Counted from the first letter of the stretch, positions 1 through 6,623 are shown. The stretch is DNA of 6,623 bases from Clostridiales bacterium (GCA_003497505.1 DNNV01000325.1:1-6623); one strand, 5' to 3'. Translations and numbers: made by a program. Notes: generated by a model not told the origin, from the letters alone.

Positions 1-6
1 AAGATT

Positions 7-11
7 GGGAG
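7..11 (+). promoter_or_regulatory. Ribosome binding site that sets a TTG start
   Basis: GGGAG at 7-11 is followed by 8 nt and then TTG at 20. It is the only good Shine-Dalgarno match near the first gene. It argues for TTG at 20 rather than the in-frame TTG at 5 or GTG at 11, both of which would lie before or inside this site. Confidence 0.7.
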
Positions 12-19
12 TGATAGTC

Positions 20-1558
20 TTGTATAAAAAAATACTAATAGTTTTGCTGTTAGTAGCTTCATTGTATTTATTGTGCTCCTGTACCCCCGGCGGCAATATG
101 GCAGACAATGAGCCTTTCATCGTCCTGTCCAGCAATGAAAATGAGGATTTAGAACCATTGCTTATGGAATTTGCCTCCAAAAATAAAATAGATTTAAGGT
201 TTGTATACACAGGCTCATTGAACATTCCATACATGCTGCAGGCAAATCAGAGAAGCTATGATGCGGTCTGGTCATCAAACAGCATATGGAATGCATCCAT
301 ATCAAGCTCTGTATTAAAAAATTCCAAATCCATATCCGTTAATCCTGTAATATTTGCGGTGAAAAAGGCCAAGTATGACGGGCTAGGCTTCAGCAGAGAT
401 ACGGTTGTAAGCGATTTGGTATCAGCGGTTGAGGCCGGACATTTAAAGTTTTTGATGCCTTCTGTTACACAAACAAACAGCGGGGCTTCAGCTTATATCG
501 GCTTTTTAAACTGTCTTGCCGGGAATCCTCCGGTATTGACAGAGGAAGACCTCAATTCTGAAGCTCTACACGATAGCCTTAAAAAGTTGTTCAAGGGTGT
601 GGCAAGAAATTCCGGAAATGACGAGTACTTAATAGACATATTCAATTCCGGCGATTATGATGCGCTTGTGAATTATGAATCTTCACTTATAGAGCTGAAT
701 AATCAGCTTATAAAAAGCAATAAGGAACCTCTGATGTTCATATATCCCTCGGATGGCGTATCTGTATCGGACAGCCCATTTGCCTATGTTGACAACAACA
801 ACGAAAATAAGCTGAAAAATTTCAAACTCCTGCAGGACTTCCTTTTATCAAAGGATACCCAAAAAAAGCTTGAGAGCATGGGAAGGAGAACTTCTTATGG
901 GGGATTGGTGGAAAACGAAGAAGTTTTCAAGGAATCTTATGGAATTGATAAAAACTCTTATATTTCTCCAATTAAATACCCCGCCGGGGATGTTATAAAA
1001 AAATCACTGGCACTTTATCAGGATATGTTCAGAAAACCGTCTGCTGTAGTTTTTTGCCTTGATTATTCAGGGAGCATGTACGGAGTAGGGAACAGGCAGC
1101 TATTGGCCGCAATGGAAAAAATATTGAACGTAAATGAAGCATCAAAGGATCTTATACAATTTGCTCAGCATGATGAAATATTTGTAATTCCTTTTGAAGC
1201 AGGACCTATCTGGGTTGATTCTCCGGAATCCGGTACTGATACTGAAGCTTTGATTTCAAAAATAAAAAACACGGAAGTAAACGGCGGAACAGACATATAC
1301 AAGCCGGTTGAGCTGGCACGTGATATATTGGCAGACTTTAACTCGGATACATATACTAAATCAATTGTTCTGATGACTGATGGTGAATCCAACGGAAGAT
1401 TTGAAAATAGGGAATTTGACATACCTGTATTTTCTATTATGTTCGGAGATGCAAACCCTGAGCAGCTGGATGAAATCAGCAGACTGACAAACGGCAGGAC
1501 CTTTGATGGAAGAACAGACCTCATCAATGCTTTTAAAGAAATACGAGCTTATAATTAG
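20..1558 (+). CDS. Lipoprotein with solute-binding-like domain fused to a vWA domain
   Basis: Predicted 512-residue surface lipoprotein. With the TTG start at 20 the N-terminus is MYKK, a hydrophobic stretch (residues 5-17) and a lipobox L-C-S-C, so Cys21 would be lipidated. Residues about 30-300 resemble a type-2 periplasmic binding protein (SBP_bac_11-like), with a TNSGAS loop at 152-157 and Tyr219-Glu220. Residues about 338-510 are a vWA domain with a complete metal-ion-dependent adhesion site: D348-x-S350-x-S352, T424 in GGTDI and D454 in TDGE. The known role of such domains is metal-dependent protein binding. The ligand and partner are unknown. It is the first gene of the four-gene operon visible here and ends 14 nt before xpaC. 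Its promoter is outside the window. No permease or ATPase genes are nearby, so import is unlikely. The frame is open to the left edge, so a longer N-terminus cannot be strictly excluded, but the signal peptide and ribosome site make it improbable. Confidence 0.88.
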   Translation: MYKKILIVLLLVASLYLLCSCTPGGNMADNEPFIVLSSNENEDLEPLLMEFASKNKIDLRFVYTGSLNIPYMLQANQRSYDAVWSSNSIWNASISSSVLKNSKSISVNPVIFAVKKAKYDGLGFSRDTVVSDLVSAVEAGHLKFLMPSVTQTNSGASAYIGFLNCLAGNPPVLTEEDLNSEALHDSLKKLFKGVARNSGNDEYLIDIFNSGDYDALVNYESSLIELNNQLIKSNKEPLMFIYPSDGVSVSDSPFAYVDNNNENKLKNFKLLQDFLLSKDTQKKLESMGRRTSYGGLVENEEVFKESYGIDKNSYISPIKYPAGDVIKKSLALYQDMFRKPSAVVFCLDYSGSMYGVGNRQLLAAMEKILNVNEASKDLIQFAQHDEIFVIPFEAGPIWVDSPESGTDTEALISKIKNTEVNGGTDIYKPVELARDILADFNSDTYTKSIVLMTDGESNGRFENREFDIPVFSIMFGDANPEQLDEISRLTNGRTFDGRTDLINAFKEIRAYN

Positions 1559-1572
1559 AATGGAGAATCAGA

Positions 1573-2211
1573 ATGAAAGAAATATTTCTCGGTATTGTTT
1601 CAGCCTTGGTATTCCTGACTGTCTGGCTTGCTGGAAGAAACATTTTAATATCGGCAGCATGTGCTGCTGCATGTTTCGGAGTAGCTTATTTAACAATAAT
1701 ATCTTTTGAGAAAGAAAAGAAACTGAAAATACATCTGAACAGTGATGCAGACGAATACCAGAAAATTAAAAAGTCGATTTTGGAGCATTCTTCCAGGCTT
1801 GAGCGTTACATTTCCTCATTAATGAAACTGAACGTAGACAGAGGTATCACGGAGCTGCTTAAATCAATTCACAAAAGCTGTTCGAAAATTCTCGGAGCAC
1901 TGGAAGAGGACCACTCACTGCATTCTAAGCTCAATGATTTTTCCTCTTACTACTTGCCGGGACTGATAAATATTGTAGATACATATGAAAATTTAGCATC
2001 AGGATCTTTCAGGACAGATGAAGCCAAGAAGTTTGCAGATCAATTTTACACATTTTTAAATCAGATATCAGATGCATTTGAAAGAAAGTACGACAGTCTT
2101 TTTTCCAAGGATGTCTTGGACAGCAACGCTGAAATGGCTGCTATGACAGCCATATTTAAATCAGAAGGCCTTGTGGACAACAAGGATTTCATGGGAGGTT
2201 TGAATAAATGA
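1573..2211 (+). CDS. xpaC: XpaC-family membrane protein (5-bromo-4-chloroindolyl phosphate hydrolysis family)
   Basis: Protein of 212 residues. Two closely spaced hydrophobic segments (about 5-20 and 24-44) form an N-terminal membrane hairpin. They are followed by a charged, largely helical domain (about 46-212) that is probably cytoplasmic. Layout, length and position two genes upstream of telA match the XpaC family. In B. subtilis xpaC lies next to the telA homologue yaaN. The family name comes from an X-phosphate colony phenotype; no catalytic motif is visible and enzymatic activity should not be assumed. The ATG at 1573 is preceded by GGAG at 1562-1565 with 7 nt spacing. The stop codon overlaps the next start (ATGA at 2208-2211), so translation of the two genes is probably coupled. 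A membrane adaptor between the outer-face binding proteins and cytosolic TelA is an inference from topology and operon order. The family call rests on recognition, not on a search. Confidence 0.8.
   Translation: MKEIFLGIVSALVFLTVWLAGRNILISAACAAACFGVAYLTIISFEKEKKLKIHLNSDADEYQKIKKSILEHSSRLERYISSLMKLNVDRGITELLKSIHKSCSKILGALEEDHSLHSKLNDFSSYYLPGLINIVDTYENLASGSFRTDEAKKFADQFYTFLNQISDAFERKYDSLFSKDVLDSNAEMAAMTAIFKSEGLVDNKDFMGGLNK
2193..2198 (+). promoter_or_regulatory. Ribosome binding site inside the xpaC 3' end
   Basis: GGGAGG at 2193-2198 lies within the last codons of xpaC, 9 nt before the ATG at 2208. With the four-base ATGA overlap it allows both re-initiation and direct ribosome entry for the downstream gene. 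Confidence 0.75.
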
Positions 2212-3314
2212 AAAAAATATTAGGCGGAGTTATTGCTTTTATTGTAGTTATTGCCATCGGAATTGCGGCATCATCCATGGCTAAGCCTAAAGATACGGCA
2301 ATAACAGTTACCGGAGCGGTAGGCGGAGGAAAGGAAAATTTTCTTGCAGACCCCGATGTATTGGCAATCCTGCATGATAAATACAATATAAATCTCAAAG
2401 TTGACAACTGGAGCAACAACAAGCTCATTAAGGATCCAATAGAAACAAATGAAAAACAAAGCTATGATTTTGTATTTTTCAGCGATGAAAGATTTTATGA
2501 ATACTATAAAAAGCCCGCAGCACAGGGAGAAGCACCTAGGCAGAGGGTTTTAAAATCTCAGATTGTATTGTCCACTCCAATAGTAGTATACAGCTGGGAC
2601 AGCATATGCGATGTGCTTATGTCAAAAGGGATAGTTGAAAAATCCGATGATACATACTACATTGCCGATATGCCTGCAGTGCTGTCATATATAGAGAATA
2701 ATACGAAATGGGCCGATATAGGTATAAAGGATATTTACGGCAAGATTAATATTGCAAGCACGGACCCTGTAACATCTTCTCCGGGAGCAACATACTACGG
2801 GCTCTTGGCATCAATTATGAATGAAGGTTATGTGGACGAAAGCAACATTGATAATGTACTTCCAAAGCTTAAGGATTTTTACAAGCTTTCAGGCTTTATG
2901 AACAATACCCCTGCTGATTTGTTTGATTTATATCTTCGAATGGGCAAGGGCGCATATCCCATGATAGTTGATTATGAAAAATCCATAATAGATTTTGCCA
3001 ACAGCAATCCCGACGGATTCAGCAAGGTAAAGGATAAAATACGTATTTTGTACCCTAACCCAACAATATGGAATTCTCATTGCATAATGAGCTTTACAGA
3101 TGCGGGTACATCCTATGTGGATGCGCTGACAGATCCGGAAATTCAAAAAATAGCATGGGAGAAATATGGATTCAGAACAGGAGTTGTGGGAGGAGAATAT
3201 GATGTCAAGTCAGTTCCAGTGCTTGGCATACCACAGGAAATAACCTCCGTAACAAAAGGCCTACAGAAGGAAATTTATGATGAAATAATTGAAGCATTGA
3301 AAATTAAAAATTGA
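2208..3314 (+). CDS. Membrane-anchored or secreted solute-binding-like protein, paralogue of the vWA lipoprotein's N-terminal domain
   Basis: Protein of 368 residues. MKK plus a hydrophobic stretch (about 5-22) forms an export signal or membrane anchor. There is no lipobox cysteine; a type-I peptidase site after S-M-A (residues 23-25) is possible, so it may be anchored or released. The rest is one type-2 periplasmic-binding-protein-like domain. Motifs line up in order with those of the operon's first gene: SYDFVFFSD (85-93), SPGATYYG (191-198), DYEKS (255-259), LYP (281-283), and a C-terminal DPEIQ...YGFRTG segment (309-325). The vWA part is absent. It is translationally coupled to xpaC and ends 33 nt before telA. 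The binding-protein fold would bind a small ligand or act as a protein-interaction module; the ligand is unknown. Absence of transporter genes favours sensing or scaffolding over uptake. The fold assignment is from motif pattern and the paralogy with gene 1. Confidence 0.78.
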   Translation: MKKILGGVIAFIVVIAIGIAASSMAKPKDTAITVTGAVGGGKENFLADPDVLAILHDKYNINLKVDNWSNNKLIKDPIETNEKQSYDFVFFSDERFYEYYKKPAAQGEAPRQRVLKSQIVLSTPIVVYSWDSICDVLMSKGIVEKSDDTYYIADMPAVLSYIENNTKWADIGIKDIYGKINIASTDPVTSSPGATYYGLLASIMNEGYVDESNIDNVLPKLKDFYKLSGFMNNTPADLFDLYLRMGKGAYPMIVDYEKSIIDFANSNPDGFSKVKDKIRILYPNPTIWNSHCIMSFTDAGTSYVDALTDPEIQKIAWEKYGFRTGVVGGEYDVKSVPVLGIPQEITSVTKGLQKEIYDEIIEALKIKN

Positions 3315-3334
3315 GAAATTAATTCAAATATATA

Positions 3335-3340
3335 AAGGAG
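3335..3340 (+). promoter_or_regulatory. Ribosome binding site of telA
   Basis: AAGGAG at 3335-3340 is 7 nt before the ATG at 3348. It is a strong, independent site, so telA need not rely on coupling to the upstream gene. No convincing promoter is seen in the 33-nt gap. Confidence 0.8.
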
Positions 3341-3347
3341 ACTACCC

Positions 3348-4454
3348 ATGGAAGAAATTAAATTAAACTTTGGAGAAGATACACAGGAAGCCACAGAAAA
3401 AGTCAACGAAGGTGAAAACAATGTAAGCTTAGCATCTCTGACACCCGAAGAACAAACGCAGGTTTTAGATTTTGTGAGTAAAATTGATGTAACCGACAGC
3501 AACTCAATAGTTACCTACGGCTCTGGTACTCAAACAAAGCTTGCAAAGTTTGCCGATGATACGCTGCAGAATGTTAAAACCAAAGATTCAGGCGAAGCAG
3601 GAAAGCTTCTATCTGATCTTGTTGTAACCATAAAAAACTTCGATGCCGTAAGTGAAAACAAGGGACTTTTCGGGAACTTATTCGGGAAAGCTAAAAATGA
3701 AATTGACAAGCTGGTTGCAAGGTACAGCGATGTGGAGGTCAATATTGATAAAATAACCAATACACTGCAGTCTCACAGGCATACAATGCTAAAGGATATA
3801 GCAATGTATGACGAAATGTACAAAACAAACCTGGCATATTTTAAAGAGCTAACTATGTACATAGTTGCGGGCAAGGAAAAAATAAAGGAACTGAATGAAA
3901 ATGTGATACCCGCACTCAGGGAGCAAGCTGTTAAATCAGGAGATGAGGCAGAAGCTCAGAAGCTGAATGATTTGATGAATGCAGTCAACAGATTTGAGAA
4001 GAAAGTTTATGATCTGCAATTGAGCAGGCAGATATCTCTTCAAATGGGGCCGCAAATACGCTTAATACAGAATAATGATGCTCAACTGGCTGATAAAATA
4101 CAATCTTCAATTGTAAATTCAATTCCTCTATGGAAAAATCAAATGGTGATTTCCCTGGGACTTGCCAATGCAAAGGCAGCTCTCGAAGCCCAGACAAAGG
4201 TTACAGATATGACGAATGAGCTTCTTAAGAAAAATTCTGAGATGCTCAAAACCGGAACTCTTGATGTGGCCAAGGAAAGTGAACGCGGAATAGTATCCAT
4301 GGAAACAATCAAGAAGGTAAATCAGGACTTAATTGAAACTATCAACGGAGTGCTGGAAATACAGAGAAAAGGCAAGGAAGAAAGATTGGCTGCAGAAGTT
4401 GAACTTGCCAATATAGAAACAGAGCTGAAGCAGACTCTCATGTCTGTTAGATAA
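3348..4454 (+). CDS. telA: TelA/KlaA-family toxic anion resistance protein
   Basis: Protein of 368 residues, close to the usual family length, with no signal peptide or membrane segment, so cytosolic. Family signatures run the whole length: an N-terminal YGSGTQTKLAKFAD segment (57-70), the middle block with LQSHRHTMLKD (140-150) and AYFKELTMYI (163-172), and the hallmark QIRLIQNND (236-244) followed by IPLWKNQM (259-266). Long charged helices suggest coiled coil, especially 270-368. Members are linked to tellurite and other toxic-anion resistance (plasmid TelA/KlaA) and, in Bacillota, to cell-envelope antimicrobial tolerance. The biochemical activity is not established. It is the last gene of the operon and is followed by a strong hairpin at 4466-4494. 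Co-transcription with a membrane-hairpin XpaC protein suggests it works at the inner face of the membrane; this is inference. The gene looks intact with no frameshift. Confidence 0.92.
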   Translation: MEEIKLNFGEDTQEATEKVNEGENNVSLASLTPEEQTQVLDFVSKIDVTDSNSIVTYGSGTQTKLAKFADDTLQNVKTKDSGEAGKLLSDLVVTIKNFDAVSENKGLFGNLFGKAKNEIDKLVARYSDVEVNIDKITNTLQSHRHTMLKDIAMYDEMYKTNLAYFKELTMYIVAGKEKIKELNENVIPALREQAVKSGDEAEAQKLNDLMNAVNRFEKKVYDLQLSRQISLQMGPQIRLIQNNDAQLADKIQSSIVNSIPLWKNQMVISLGLANAKAALEAQTKVTDMTNELLKKNSEMLKTGTLDVAKESERGIVSMETIKKVNQDLIETINGVLEIQRKGKEERLAAEVELANIETELKQTLMSVR

Positions 4455-4465
4455 TACAATAATAT

Positions 4466-4494
4466 AATGGCGGTTAAATAATTTAACCGCCATT
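4466..4494. terminator. Bidirectional hairpin terminator between telA and prfC
   Basis: A perfect 13-bp inverted repeat (AATGGCGGTTAAA at 4466-4478 with its complement at 4482-4494) surrounds a 3-nt loop. It lies 11 nt after the telA stop and 8 nt after the prfC stop on the other strand. Sequence on the + side (GTTATTTCTTATATTT) and on the - side (TATATTATTGTATT) is U-rich though interrupted, so it can end both convergent transcripts. Confidence 0.83.
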
Positions 4495-4502
4495 GTTATT
4501 TC

Positions 4503-6083
4503 TTATATTTCGTGTTGTTCCACTTCAAGTGCCTCAATCAGCACCACATCTTCATTTCTTTCCTGGAAGCTTTTTAATGCATATGAATTGGTAAATAGCA
4601 GAACAGGTCTGTCGTAGTGGTCAAATACCAGCATGCATCTTGAATTCTGATATTTTTTCAGACTTTCCGGATTATCTGTTTTAACCCAGCGTGCCACCGA
4701 AAAATCCATACTTTCCATTCTTATATCCGTGTTGTATTCATTTGTCAGGCGATACTCAAACACCTCAAACTGCAGCACACCAACGGCACCTAAAATAACC
4801 TCGTTGTATTCGTTTCTGTATACCTGAATTGCACCTTCCTGAGCCAATTGCTCGACACCTTTTTGAAAATTCTTGCCCTTAAGAGAGTTTTTGGCGCTTA
4901 CTCTGCTGAATAATTCAGGAGGAAATGTAGGAAGTGGCTCAAAAAATACTTTTTCTTTACCATTTGTCAGCGTATCTCCAATCTGGAAATTTCCTGAATC
5001 ATATATACCTATTACATCTCCGGCATATGCAGTATCAACCGTTTCACGCTCATTGGCCATAAGATGTGTTGACTGGCTGAGCTTCATCTGCTTTCCTGTC
5101 CGGGACAATGTAACGTTCATTCCTCTCACGAATGTACCCGAACAAATACGCAGAAATGCCAGTCGATCACGGTGATTTGGGTCCATATTAGCCTGTATCT
5201 TAAATATAAATCCGGTGAAGCCTTCATCTGTAGGCTCAACACTGCCTGTTGTTGTCTTTCTTACTGACGGAGGAGGGGACATCTGAAGGAAATGCTCCAA
5301 AAATTCCGTAACTCCGAAATCAGCTAAAGCAGAACCGAAAAATACAGGGGACAGCTTGCCCTGACGCACTTTTTCAATGTCAAATTCATTTCCTGCACCG
5401 TCAAGAAGATCCATGGCATATCTCAAATTTTTCAGATTTGCCGGGCTTATCACCCCTTCAAGCTTGTCAGAATTGACTCTTTCATCATCTAAATGTATTT
5501 CTTCGTTCTTCCTGAACAAATATATTGTGTTTCTCAAACGGTCATATACACCTTCAAATTCTTTTCCGCAGCCTATAGGCCATGTAACAGCAACAGAGGG
5601 GAGACCAAGCACATCCTCCAATTCCTGCATGGATTCTAAAGGATCCTTTGCTTCTCTGTCCAGCTTGTTTATAAACGTAAATATTGGAATTCCTCTCATG
5701 CTGCACACTTGAAACAGCTTTTTGGTCTGGGTTTCTATACCTTTTGCTGCGTCAATAACCATTACTGCACTGTCAACAGAGGTTAGTATACGGTATGTGT
5801 CCTCGCCGAAATCATTGTGACCGGGCGTGTCCATTATTGATATTACTTTGCCGCCATATTCAAACTGCATAACGGAGGACGTAACAGATATTCCACGCTG
5901 CTTTTCTATTTCCATCCAGTCTGACTTTGCAAATTTTGAATTTTTTCTCGCTCTTACTGTTCCGGCTTCGCGTATTGCTCCTCCGTGCAGAAGAAGTTTT
6001 TCCGTCAGTGTTGTCTTACCGGCGTCAGGGTGCGAGATTATACCAAAAATCCTTCTTTTATTAATTAAATCTATGTTATTCAT
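4503..6083 (-). CDS. prfC: Peptide chain release factor 3 (RF3)
   Basis: Protein of 526 residues, matching the usual RF3 length. It is a translational GTPase of the EF-G/RF3 group that recycles RF1 and RF2 from the ribosome after peptide release. The GTP-binding motifs are all present: G1 HPDAGKTT (18-25), the switch-I region RGISVTS (63-69), G3 DTPGH (85-89) and G4 NKLD (139-142). HPDAGKT in place of the EF-G-type HVDxGKT P-loop, together with the length, separates RF3 from EF-G, LepA and BipA. A beta-barrel domain and a C-terminal domain follow. The start ATG is at 6083-6081, preceded on the - strand by AAAGGG at 6095-6090. It is convergent to the telA operon and has no evident functional link with it. 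It lies 110 bp downstream of the ymaF-family gene on the same strand and may have its own promoter. No irregularities were seen. Confidence 0.97.
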   Translation of the reverse strand: MNNIDLINKRRIFGIISHPDAGKTTLTEKLLLHGGAIREAGTVRARKNSKFAKSDWMEIEKQRGISVTSSVMQFEYGGKVISIMDTPGHNDFGEDTYRILTSVDSAVMVIDAAKGIETQTKKLFQVCSMRGIPIFTFINKLDREAKDPLESMQELEDVLGLPSVAVTWPIGCGKEFEGVYDRLRNTIYLFRKNEEIHLDDERVNSDKLEGVISPANLKNLRYAMDLLDGAGNEFDIEKVRQGKLSPVFFGSALADFGVTEFLEHFLQMSPPPSVRKTTTGSVEPTDEGFTGFIFKIQANMDPNHRDRLAFLRICSGTFVRGMNVTLSRTGKQMKLSQSTHLMANERETVDTAYAGDVIGIYDSGNFQIGDTLTNGKEKVFFEPLPTFPPELFSRVSAKNSLKGKNFQKGVEQLAQEGAIQVYRNEYNEVILGAVGVLQFEVFEYRLTNEYNTDIRMESMDFSVARWVKTDNPESLKKYQNSRCMLVFDHYDRPVLLFTNSYALKSFQERNEDVVLIEALEVEQHEI

Positions 6084-6117
6084 CTGTATCCCTTTCTAAT
6101 TTCTTTATGCTTTTGTT

Positions 6118-6146
6118 ATTTTACATCATTTTCGTCAAAATATAAA
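6118..6146 (-). promoter_or_regulatory. Possible sigma-A promoter of prfC
   Basis: On the - strand TTTATA (6146-6141) is separated by 17 nt from TAAAAT (6123-6118). The -10 matches consensus at five of six bases, the -35 at four of six. Transcription would start near 6111 and give a leader of about 28 nt. The region is very AT-rich, so chance matches are common. Confidence 0.38.
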
Positions 6147-6193
6147 GATATTTTTTTATGTAAGGCAGAAAGCTTATGCCTTCCGCCGACCTA

Positions 6194-6538
6194 TCAGCAT
6201 CTTATAGGTTCTTCAATGCATGTTGCTACATTTACACAATGTCTGTGTCCGTCATTGCAAGTTGTAAAACCCTCTATTAAATGAATGTGGTTGCCAAACC
6301 CAATGGGTATGGCCGGTCCTGTTCTCCCGCAGATCCTGTGGCAATGGCAGTCAACTATGTCAGTTGCAAAATCTACTTCATGCACATGGCTGCATCCGCA
6401 GGGAATTGCCTTGCCCGTTACACAGTTGAAGCAATGCTTGTGCAGCTCACATCTGTCGCCTGCCAGCTGAGTGAATCCTTCCACCGGATGCACGTGCTGG
6501 CGTATTTCTTCACATTTGCAATTTCTATTAAAAAGCAT
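6194..6538 (-). CDS. ymaF: YmaF-family Cys/His-rich small protein
   Basis: Protein of 114 residues recognised as YmaF-like from its repeated H-x-H...G-F-T...H-x-H-C pattern. All 12 histidines sit in six HxH pairs (15/17, 33/35, 51/53, 65/67, 84/86, 98/100). These make three units, the second and third with the same 14-residue spacing between paired HxH motifs and the first with 18. There are 14 cysteines, including CKC at 7-9, CGC at 47-49 and CHCH at 64-67. No signal peptide or membrane segment and no tryptophan are present, so it is probably cytosolic. The family has no established function; metal binding is an inference from composition. The ATG at 6538-6536 follows AAAGGGAG on the - strand (6554-6547) with 8 nt spacing. 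It is oriented like prfC, which begins 110 bp downstream; read-through is possible because no clear terminator separates them. Confidence 0.82.
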   Translation of the reverse strand: MLFNRNCKCEEIRQHVHPVEGFTQLAGDRCELHKHCFNCVTGKAIPCGCSHVHEVDFATDIVDCHCHRICGRTGPAIPIGFGNHIHLIEGFTTCNDGHRHCVNVATCIEEPIRC

Positions 6539-6546
6539 ATCTCATA

Positions 6547-6554
6547 CTCCCTTT
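6547..6554 (-). promoter_or_regulatory. Ribosome binding site of the ymaF-family gene
   Basis: On the - strand AAAGGGAG (6554-6547) lies 8 nt before the ATG at 6538. It confirms this start against a nearer out-of-frame ATG at 6545-6543. Confidence 0.72.
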
Positions 6555-6557
6555 AAT

Positions 6558-6586
6558 ACTTTAAATTAGTTATCATTTGTTGTCCA
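6558..6586 (-). promoter_or_regulatory. Tentative ymaF promoter
   Basis: On the - strand TGGACA (6586-6581, five of six -35 bases) is followed after 17 nt by TAAAGT (6563-6558, four of six -10 bases). Transcription would start only a few bases before the ribosome binding site, giving an unusually short leader, which lowers confidence. Confidence 0.28.
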
Positions 6587-6607
6587 AAGAAGAATATCGG
6601 TTCTTAA

Positions 6608-6616
6608 TGATATAAT
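6608..6616 (+). promoter_or_regulatory. Extended -10 element reading out of the right edge
   Basis: TGATATAAT on the + strand is a perfect extended -10 (TGnTATAAT). No good -35 lies 16-18 nt upstream, which is tolerated for extended -10 promoters. It would drive a gene to the right of the window, divergent from the ymaF-family gene. That gene is not visible here. Confidence 0.35.
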
Positions 6617-6623
6617 ATGTCCG

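Noticed and set aside
1165..1527. 120-residue open frame on the - strand opposite the vWA coding region
   Set aside because: The opposite strand encodes the conserved MIDAS motifs. The antisense translation is low-complexity Ser-rich and has no ribosome site or family features.
20..3314. Reading genes 1 and 3 as parts of an ABC import system
   Set aside because: No permease or ATPase gene occurs in the window, and the genes are interleaved with xpaC and telA; a vWA fusion is not typical of transporter binding proteins.
5377..5712. 111-residue open frame on the + strand inside prfC
   Set aside because: It is antisense to the conserved RF3 coding sequence; the Ser/Phe-rich composition is typical of reverse-strand shadows.
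6131..6136. TTGACG-like -35 hexamer on the - strand upstream of prfC
   Set aside because: A -10-like TAAAAT lies only 9 nt away and the hexamer at 17 nt spacing (CAAAAG) does not resemble a -10, so it does not form a promoter.
6162..6182. Inverted repeat AAGGCA ... TGCCTT downstream of the ymaF-family gene
   Set aside because: The stem is only 6 bp with a 9-nt loop, and on the - strand it is followed by an A-rich rather than U-rich tract, so it does not qualify as an intrinsic terminator.
6281..6556. 91-residue open frame on the + strand opposite the ymaF-family gene
   Set aside because: It is antisense to a gene with a recognisable Cys/His repeat pattern and a good ribosome site, and its own translation shows no family motif.

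Overview
The window looks like chromosomal DNA from a low-GC Gram-positive bacterium, most likely a clostridium. It is AT-rich with strong GGAGG-type ribosome binding sites, it encodes a Bacillota-style lipoprotein, and it combines xpaC and telA homologues with a YmaF-family gene. The genus cannot be fixed from the sequence; a cellulolytic or soil clostridium is a guess.

Left block (about 1-4500, + strand): a tightly packed four-gene operon whose promoter lies to the left of the window. In order it encodes (i) a lipoprotein that fuses a type-2 periplasmic-binding-protein-like domain to a von Willebrand factor A (vWA) domain with an intact MIDAS site, (ii) an XpaC-family membrane-hairpin protein, (iii) a second solute-binding-like protein held by an N-terminal membrane segment or signal peptide, and (iv) a TelA/KlaA-family 'toxic anion resistance' protein. 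The two binding-protein domains are visibly paralogous. No ABC permease or ATPase accompanies them. The set therefore looks like an envelope-spanning sensing or stress assembly rather than a transporter: two outer-face ligand or protein binders, a membrane adaptor and a cytosolic coiled-coil partner. That functional reading is inference. The xpaC-telA pairing itself is known (B. subtilis xpaC-yaaN).

Middle: a strong hairpin (4466-4494) sits between the convergent ends of telA and prfC and can serve as terminator for both.

Right block (about 4503-6623, - strand): prfC, encoding an ordinary full-length peptide chain release factor 3, and upstream of it a small Cys/His-rich YmaF-family gene in which all twelve histidines occur as six HxH pairs forming three repeat units. 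The last 85 bases hold the ymaF ribosome binding site, a tentative ymaF promoter, and a perfect extended -10 element on the + strand pointing out of the window. No RNA genes, mobile elements or CRISPR arrays were seen.
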